From Candidatus Gastranaerophilales bacterium (GTDB lineage Bacteria > Cyanobacteriota > Vampirovibrionia > Gastranaerophilales > Gastranaerophilaceae), in assembly GCA_947628355.1 (NCBI GenBank), contig CANQZO010000051.1:1-10465 (forward strand): a DNA stretch of 10,465 nucleotides, in the 5' to 3' direction. Made by a program: the position numbers and the translations under genes. Below, piece after piece: positions 5,964-10,465 of this stretch (the stretch's first letter is position 1; each line of letters begins with the position of its first letter). The notes under the pieces are model-generated. The model ran no database searches, had not been told where the DNA came from, and worked only from the letters and a program-made list of their open reading frames with translations.

Positions 5964-8180
5964 ATGAGAATGTTAAAAAAGATATTCATTTTTTTATTTG
6001 CTTTTTTTATTTTTATATTGCTGATTAGTTATTTAGCATTCTTATTCGTACTGCCTGAGGCTGTTAATTCTAAAAAATTTCACGAATATCTTAAAACCCG
6101 CGTTATTGAAAAAGGAGAGGAATATTCAGTTATTCTTCCCGATAATATAAAATTAAACACAAACCCCGATTTATCGTATATTTTAAAAATATATTGGCGG
6201 GGCTCCGAGTTAAATTTATGCGGAAAAATATGGAATTTAAGTAAAAATGCAACAGTAAAAATAAGCGGTAAATCAGTTCCGATTAAAGAGCTTGAAGCAA
6301 CTTTATTATATTTTCAAAAATTGAAAAAGAAAGATAAGGTCTTTATTGAAAACTTTAAGGATTTTTCGGGTACTGCCGATATTGATTTAGTATTTAAAAA
6401 CTCCGGTTTATATGGTGTATGCCGTGCGGAAAAATTATCTGCGGTATCATTATTATATAATGTTCCGATTGTCTTTGATAATGCAGTATTTTACTTTAAC
6501 GGCAGGCATATTGAAGCGCGCTCATACGGAAAAATCGGCGCTGAAAAGCTATATTCAAGTTTTGAATTAAATAATCTTGCTATGCCAAGCCAGACTGTCA
6601 GCGGTATTGTAAGAGCTAATCTGAATGATGAATTCGTAAAAACTTACATGCCCGATTTTAGTATAAAGGATATCGCACAAACTTCGGTTAATTATTTTGT
6701 AAAAAATAAGAAAGTTAATGTAAATTATTTATTAAAACTTAATAAAGGTGCTGATATATATTACAAAGACGCATATTTAGGAATGCGTGAAAATAACAGG
6801 CGATTATTTGTCAGAACATTAAAAGACGGTGATACAATTACAGTTACGGAATACGATTATTCGCTCGTAAACGGTTCCAAAATTGATAAAATTTTAACGG
6901 GGAATGGTTTATTTAAAAAAGAAGACACGGCATTTTCGCTGCAAAATTTAAACTGTAAAACAAACGGATATGCGCCTGTTTCCGTTACGGGGTCATTTGG
7001 TAAATATGTAAAGGGCGGTGAATTTGACGGTGATGTCTATTACAACGCTAAAAAAAATCAATTAACCGGTGATTTTAGCCTAAAAAATTCAAGATACCAA
7101 GATTTTATTATAAAGAGTTCACATATTAATGCGGATGAAAAATTAATCAAAATTACAGCCTCGGGGAGTTATGACGATTCTGACTTCCACTGGGAAGTTT
7201 CCGCGTTAAATGATTTTAATGACCGAATTCATGTATATGATATGGATTTATTCATTGATGAATTAATCATAAAGAGCAGTAAGAAGAATAAACAACAGTC
7301 AATAAATATTGATATTGCGGAACAGGTAGAGGATATAAAAATAGATATAGATAATTGGAAAGTTAATCTCGGTCGAATTTCCCGAAAAAAAGTTGCATTA
7401 AATAATGTTGTATTAAAGGGGAGTTTAAAAAAAGGAATTTTTAAATTTTCCATGCCTGCCGTTAGTTTTGCTAACGGAAAAATATCGGCATCAGGCAGAT
7501 ATAATTTTAATGATGAGTCATCAATAGTTGATTTTACCGCCGATAATATTAATTCTGATATTGTTGCTTCAAAATTATTTAATCTTCCAAATCAAATCCA
7601 TGGGTTTGCTTATGCAAAAGTTCACGCACATGCAAAAAATAATTTTGATGATATAAAAGCTCATGCACAATTTAAAATTAATGACGGCTATTTATTAAAG
7701 CTGGGCAGTACGGAATTTATGATTAAAAAATCAAAAAAAATAAAACGCCCAATAAAAATAAAAGTAAAAGACATAATAAATGTTGATATAACAAAATCGA
7801 AAGCATTAAGCTCAAACATTGCTGGAAGTTTTGATATTGATAATTACGATATGAAAAATATTAAATTAACTTCAAGTCAAAAATATTTAGCTTTATTTAT
7901 AGAGGGAAAATATAATATTAAAGTTCAAGATGCCGAGTTAAAATTATACGGGAAATACAACTATTCCGCCCAAAAGGGAATAAGAATTCTATTTATACCA
8001 CTTTCTTGGATTGTAAAAGTTGCATTCAGACCCGAAAAAACAAAAGATATATATGAGGATAAATTAAAATGTGTTCCTCAAATAACTGCAAATCCAAAAG
8101 ATGTGCGTTCCTTTAGAGTTAATTTAAAAGGAAACATCAATAATAATGATGTAAAAGTTGAATTGAAAAGTATAATATAA
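5964..8180 (+). CDS. AsmA-like membrane-anchored protein
   Basis: A 738-residue protein with one N-terminal membrane segment (about 7-30, almost all Phe/Ile/Leu) and a long, beta-rich, lysine- and asparagine-rich remainder predicted to lie outside the cytoplasmic membrane. Around 531-586 the pattern (SDIVASKLFNLPNQIHGFAY, then alternating AKVHAHAK and KINDGYLLKLGS) resembles the C-terminal AsmA repeat of the AsmA/TamB/YhdP superfamily. Those proteins form periplasmic grooves that carry phospholipids or help outer-membrane assembly. A short hydrophobic stretch (ILFIPLSWIVKVAF, about 675-688) lies near the C-terminus, as in several relatives. Assignment rests on architecture and weak motifs, not on catalytic residues. 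The ATG at 5964 has AAGG about 12 bases upstream; the second ATG at 5970 is spaced worse. It follows the rpoD terminator, so it likely has its own promoter, although none is clear in the 63-base gap. Confidence 0.7.
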   Translation: MRMLKKIFIFLFAFFIFILLISYLAFLFVLPEAVNSKKFHEYLKTRVIEKGEEYSVILPDNIKLNTNPDLSYILKIYWRGSELNLCGKIWNLSKNATVKISGKSVPIKELEATLLYFQKLKKKDKVFIENFKDFSGTADIDLVFKNSGLYGVCRAEKLSAVSLLYNVPIVFDNAVFYFNGRHIEARSYGKIGAEKLYSSFELNNLAMPSQTVSGIVRANLNDEFVKTYMPDFSIKDIAQTSVNYFVKNKKVNVNYLLKLNKGADIYYKDAYLGMRENNRRLFVRTLKDGDTITVTEYDYSLVNGSKIDKILTGNGLFKKEDTAFSLQNLNCKTNGYAPVSVTGSFGKYVKGGEFDGDVYYNAKKNQLTGDFSLKNSRYQDFIIKSSHINADEKLIKITASGSYDDSDFHWEVSALNDFNDRIHVYDMDLFIDELIIKSSKKNKQQSINIDIAEQVEDIKIDIDNWKVNLGRISRKKVALNNVVLKGSLKKGIFKFSMPAVSFANGKISASGRYNFNDESSIVDFTADNINSDIVASKLFNLPNQIHGFAYAKVHAHAKNNFDDIKAHAQFKINDGYLLKLGSTEFMIKKSKKIKRPIKIKVKDIINVDITKSKALSSNIAGSFDIDNYDMKNIKLTSSQKYLALFIEGKYNIKVQDAELKLYGKYNYSAQKGIRILFIPLSWIVKVAFRPEKTKDIYEDKLKCVPQITANPKDVRSFRVNLKGNINNNDVKVELKSII

Positions 8181-8181
8181 A

Positions 8182-8646
8182 TTATAATTTAGCAGTCAAA
8201 TTCGCCATTTCAATAGCGGATTTAGCAGCGTCAGCTCCTTTATTACCTGCTTTTGTTCCTGCTCTTTCAATAGCCTGCTCAATATTATCACAGGTTAAAA
8301 CTCCAAAGATAACGGGAGTATCGGTATTAAGTGCAACAGCCGCAACTCCTTTTGAAACTTCCGCACAAACATAATCATAATGAGAAGTAGAACCTTTAAT
8401 AACTGCACCAAGGGTAATAATGGCAGCATATTTACCTGTCTTAACCGCTTTTTTCGCAATTAACGGAATTTCAAAAGCACCCGGAACCCATATTACATCA
8501 ATGTTCTCCTGCTTTACTCCGTGACGGGTTAATTCATCTATAGCACCTGATAATAACTTTGAACCTATAAATTCGTTAAACCTTGCTATTACAATACAAT
8601 ATTTTTCATTACCTGCTGTAAGCATTCCCTCGATGATATTTGCCAT
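8182..8646 (-). CDS. ribH: 6,7-dimethyl-8-ribityllumazine synthase
   Basis: Condenses 5-amino-6-ribitylaminouracil with 3,4-dihydroxy-2-butanone 4-phosphate to give 6,7-dimethyl-8-ribityllumazine, the penultimate step of riboflavin synthesis. The 154 residues equal the family norm for the icosahedral or pentameric enzyme. Visible active-site features: F23 in IARFNEFI, W53 with PGAFEIPL (55-62), the GAVIKGSTSHYDYV block with the general acid H89, F114 in PVIFGVLTCDNIEQA, and R128. A strong AAGGAG lies five bases before the ATG. It is downstream of ribF on the same strand (59-base gap) and probably cotranscribed with it, although a weak promoter candidate lies between them. The stop codon is one base from that of the convergent AsmA-like gene. 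Other rib genes are not in the window. Confidence 0.98.
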   Translation of the reverse strand: MANIIEGMLTAGNEKYCIVIARFNEFIGSKLLSGAIDELTRHGVKQENIDVIWVPGAFEIPLIAKKAVKTGKYAAIITLGAVIKGSTSHYDYVCAEVSKGVAAVALNTDTPVIFGVLTCDNIEQAIERAGTKAGNKGADAAKSAIEMANLTAKL

Positions 8647-8651
8647 TTTTT

Positions 8652-8657
8652 CTCCTT
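8652..8657 (-). promoter_or_regulatory. Strong ribosome binding site of ribH
   Basis: AAGGAG reads on the minus strand five bases before the ribH ATG. It is the best Shine-Dalgarno match in the window and contrasts with the lack of one at ribF just upstream. Confidence 0.8.
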
Positions 8658-8664
8658 GAAATTT

Positions 8665-8693
8665 TTTATATATTGATTTTACAATAATGAAAA
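8665..8693 (-). promoter_or_regulatory. Weak promoter candidate between ribF and ribH
   Basis: On the minus strand TTTTCA (8693-8688) and TATAAA (8670-8665) are separated by 17 bases, matching four and five of six consensus positions. The start would fall near 8658, right at the ribosome binding site, leaving a leader of only about 12 bases. A chance match in AT-rich DNA is possible, and cotranscription from ribF may suffice. Confidence 0.3.
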
Positions 8694-8705
8694 AAAATAT
8701 TAAAG

Positions 8706-9659
8706 TCAGTTATGAAATCTTTTACATGAGATGTTAAAATTTTCGTGTAAAAAATACTGATAAATTTGAGCAAATGCAATATCTCTTTTAATTTGAGCCT
8801 GTAATTTTTCAATATTTTCAAATTTATTTTGATTTCTTATTTTTGTAATAAATGATATTTGAATTTTTTTGCCGTAAATATTTTCGTTAAAATCGAGTAT
8901 ATGAACTTCTGTTTTAAGTTTTTGTTCATTTTCCATTGTAGGAGCATATCCGTGATTTAAAATTCCGTTATATTCTTTACCGTCTGTACATACTTTAACG
9001 TAATAAACCCCGTGAGGAATGCTTATTTTACATTTGTCATAGTCTATGTTAGCGCTTGGATAACCTAATTTGGAAGCAATTTGTTCACCTTTAATTACAA
9101 TTCCCCTTATAAAATAATTGTATCCCAGCATTTTAGAAGCGTTAGGAAAATCCCCCAATTGTATTTTATTTCTTATGGCAGAACAGCTTACAATACTATC
9201 ATCCACAACAAAAGGCGGGACTTCAAAATATTTATATCCGTATATTTCTTTATTTGAGTTTAAAAAATGGCTGTTACCCTCTTTATTAAACCCGAAACTG
9301 TGATTAAATCCCGTTGTTATTGCAATCGGCGAAAAATATTTTATTAAGATATCTTTTAAATATTCCTCAGCCTTTATATGTGAATATTTATTAAAATCAA
9401 GTAATATAACATTATCTATGCCTGTTAATTCAAGCATTTCAAGTTTTTCATTAAGCGTTAGTATTTGAGGAACAGCTGCATTAGTTAAATAATTAAGCGG
9501 ATGTTCTTTAAAAGTAATTACAACAGACGGACAGTTTGATTTTTGTGCAATATGAACAGCATTTTTTAATACAACCTTATGTCCAAGATGCACTCCGTCA
9601 AAAAATCCAAGTGCCAATGAAGAATTTTTGATATATACTAAATCGTCATAAATTTGCAT
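8706..9659 (-). CDS. ribF: Bifunctional riboflavin kinase / FAD synthetase
   Basis: Phosphorylates riboflavin to FMN and adenylates FMN to FAD in the cytosol. The 317 residues match the usual length of about 310. The N-terminal adenylyltransferase domain (1-about 170) has GFFDGVHLGHK (18-28), the nucleotide-binding VVITFKEHP, TTGFNHSFGFNKEGN (115-129) and SCSAIRN (158-164). The C-terminal kinase domain (about 183-305) has GEQIASKLGYPSANI (191-205, a PSAN variant of PTAN), HGVYYV, GYAPTM (237-242), the probable catalytic E251 in EVHILDF, and the final KFENIEKLQAQIKRD helix. A short tail after 305 is not family-conserved. No Shine-Dalgarno sequence precedes the ATG; a perfect TATAAT ends six bases before it, which suggests a leaderless mRNA. 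It probably leads an operon with ribH and is divergent from the GH13 gene. Confidence 0.97.
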   Translation of the reverse strand: MQIYDDLVYIKNSSLALGFFDGVHLGHKVVLKNAVHIAQKSNCPSVVITFKEHPLNYLTNAAVPQILTLNEKLEMLELTGIDNVILLDFNKYSHIKAEEYLKDILIKYFSPIAITTGFNHSFGFNKEGNSHFLNSNKEIYGYKYFEVPPFVVDDSIVSCSAIRNKIQLGDFPNASKMLGYNYFIRGIVIKGEQIASKLGYPSANIDYDKCKISIPHGVYYVKVCTDGKEYNGILNHGYAPTMENEQKLKTEVHILDFNENIYGKKIQISFITKIRNQNKFENIEKLQAQIKRDIAFAQIYQYFLHENFNISCKRFHN

Positions 9660-9665
9660 AATGTA

Positions 9666-9693
9666 ATTATAGACAAAAATAAAAAAATGTAGA
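9666..9693 (-). promoter_or_regulatory. Putative ribF promoter placing the start point at the ATG
   Basis: On the minus strand TCTACA (9693-9688) and a perfect TATAAT (9671-9666) are separated by 16 bases. Six bases later comes the ribF ATG (9659-9657), so transcription should begin at or next to its A. No ribosome binding site lies in between. The element lies in the 54-base gap to the divergent GH13 gene. Confidence 0.6.
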
Positions 9694-9703
9694 ATACTAA
9701 AAT

Positions 9704-9710
9704 AAGAGGT
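9704..9710 (+). promoter_or_regulatory. Ribosome binding site of the GH13 gene
   Basis: AAGAGGT ends four bases before the ATG at 9714-9716. The match is good although the spacing is slightly short. It fixes the start of the right-edge gene. A TAGAAT at 9690-9695 could be its -10 element, but no good -35 partner was found. Confidence 0.65.
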
Positions 9711-9713
9711 AAA

Positions 9714-10465
9714 ATGCCGAATAATAATATAAAAAATGTAAACAGAATAAAAAGTCCGTGTGTATTTGACACTTGGAGCAAGTATTTTGGTGCTTATTTT
9801 ACCGATGACGGCGGTGTTGTATTCAGGTTATTTACTTTTTCAGATGTGAAAAATGTTAAAGTTGAAGTAAAGCCTCATAACAAAAACATAATTTCGTTTG
9901 ATATGAATAATTTGGGCTTTGGTGTTTGGCAATTGGAGCTTGATAAAGGTATTGTTCAAAATTATGACAGATATAGGTATATTATATCCCGCAATGGTGA
10001 AGATATACCGGTAAAAGACCCGTGTTCAATGTATCAAGACGCTTATTTCAAATGGTCAAGACTGTATAATCATTCACTTTTCAATTGGACAGATAAAAGC
10101 TGGATGTGTGATGAAAATGATAAAAAAATAAGTCGTCAATCAAATATGACAAATAAACTTCTGCCCGTGAGCGCACTTAGAATTTATGAAATACACATTG
10201 GTACATTCACGGATGAGGGGACATTTAACTCGGCAAAAGAAAAACTGTATCATATAGCAAAAGAGCTTCATTTTAACGCAATTGAAATCATGCCCGTTGA
10301 AAATACATATTCATTTAACTGGGGTTATGACGGTGTTGATAAATATGCGCCAAATCATACATACGGAACACCTGATGATTTAAAATCGTTAATAGATTAT
10401 GCGCACAGCCTTGATTTAAACGTAATAATGGATATAGTGCCGAACCATTTAGGTCCCGATATAGC
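9714..10465 (+). CDS. treZ: GH13 alpha-amylase-family enzyme, probably malto-oligosyltrehalose trehalohydrolase (3' end beyond right edge)
   Basis: The first 250 codons are visible with no stop. After a short lead, residues about 20-110 look like the N-terminal CBM48-type beta-sandwich (FGAYFTDDGGVVFRLF, VKDPCSMYQ). From about 155 the catalytic barrel begins: LRIYEIHIGTFTDEGTF (155-171), FNAIEIMPVEN (187-197), NWGYDGVDKYAPNHTYGTPD (202-221) and conserved region I, DIVPNH (240-245). The YEIHIGTFT...EGTF wording and the NHLGPD sequence favour TreZ (GH13_10), which releases trehalose from maltooligosyl trehalose made by TreY. Glycogen branching enzyme (GlgB) and isoamylase-type debranching enzymes share much of this region, so the subfamily is less certain than the family. 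The catalytic Asp and Glu lie beyond the edge. No treY is visible, and ribF is divergent at 54 bases. Confidence 0.85.
   Translation, partial: MPNNNIKNVNRIKSPCVFDTWSKYFGAYFTDDGGVVFRLFTFSDVKNVKVEVKPHNKNIISFDMNNLGFGVWQLELDKGIVQNYDRYRYIISRNGEDIPVKDPCSMYQDAYFKWSRLYNHSLFNWTDKSWMCDENDKKISRQSNMTNKLLPVSALRIYEIHIGTFTDEGTFNSAKEKLYHIAKELHFNAIEIMPVENTYSFNWGYDGVDKYAPNHTYGTPDDLKSLIDYAHSLDLNVIMDIVPNHLGPDI

Noticed and set aside
7229..7453. Minus-strand open frame inside the AsmA-like gene
   Set aside because: Its hydrophobic translation mirrors lysine/asparagine-rich coding sequence and no start signal is present.
8171..8186. A/T palindrome between the AsmA-like gene and ribH as a terminator
   Set aside because: The stem would be six A-T pairs only, with no G/C and no T tract, so it is too weak for intrinsic termination.
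8647..8705. FMN riboswitch upstream of ribH
   Set aside because: The 59-base gap is too short for the roughly 120-base RFN element and lacks its conserved G-rich segments.
9118..9303. Plus-strand open frame of 61 codons inside ribF
   Set aside because: It is fully antisense to conserved ribF motifs, with no ribosome binding site or recognisable product.

Overview
The window is a compact, AT-rich bacterial chromosome segment (roughly one third G+C by eye). It is mostly housekeeping genes with short intergenic gaps. Diderm features (a large AsmA-like protein with an N-terminal membrane anchor), a zinc-ribbon (four-cysteine) L28, a canonical group 1 sigma factor, a dgt-dnaG-rpoD run and a Firmicutes-style RibF together suggest a non-photosynthetic relative of Cyanobacteria (Vampirovibrionia/Gastranaerophilales type). 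This assignment is an inference from protein flavour and base composition; no rRNA or other decisive marker is present. No mobile element, CRISPR array, tRNA, rRNA or known riboswitch was seen.

Layout. Positions 1-475 (minus) hold a pentapeptide-repeat protein cut by the left edge. After a 189-base AT-rich gap, 665-1453 (plus) encodes an HD-domain protein related to HD-GYP phosphodiesterases but lacking the GYP loop. A hairpin at 1458-1486 serves as terminator for this gene and, read the other way, for rpmB (L28, 1497-1688, minus). From 1837 a plus-strand run encodes a dNTP triphosphohydrolase (dgt), DNA primase (dnaG, its ATG abutting the dgt stop) and the primary sigma factor (rpoD, start corrected to 4788). 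It is closed by a perfect 10-bp hairpin terminator. This groups dNTP pool control, replication priming and transcription initiation. Positions 5964-8180 encode a membrane-anchored AsmA-like protein, probably for envelope lipid transport or assembly. It meets ribH tail to tail with one base between stop codons.

On the minus strand, ribF (8706-9659) and ribH (8182-8646) probably form a flavin operon: lumazine synthase makes the riboflavin precursor, and RibF converts riboflavin to FMN and FAD. Divergent from ribF across 54 bases, 9714-10465 is the 5' part of a GH13 gene resembling malto-oligosyltrehalose trehalohydrolase (treZ), cut by the right edge.

Translation signals divide into two classes. 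Most genes have a Shine-Dalgarno-like sequence. dgt and ribF have none and carry a -10-like hexamer 6-9 bases before the ATG, which suggests leaderless mRNAs, and dnaG seems to depend on coupling to dgt. I found no strong evidence for an undescribed multi-gene system. The more notable points are the GYP-less HD protein, the possible leaderless starts and the AsmA-like protein.
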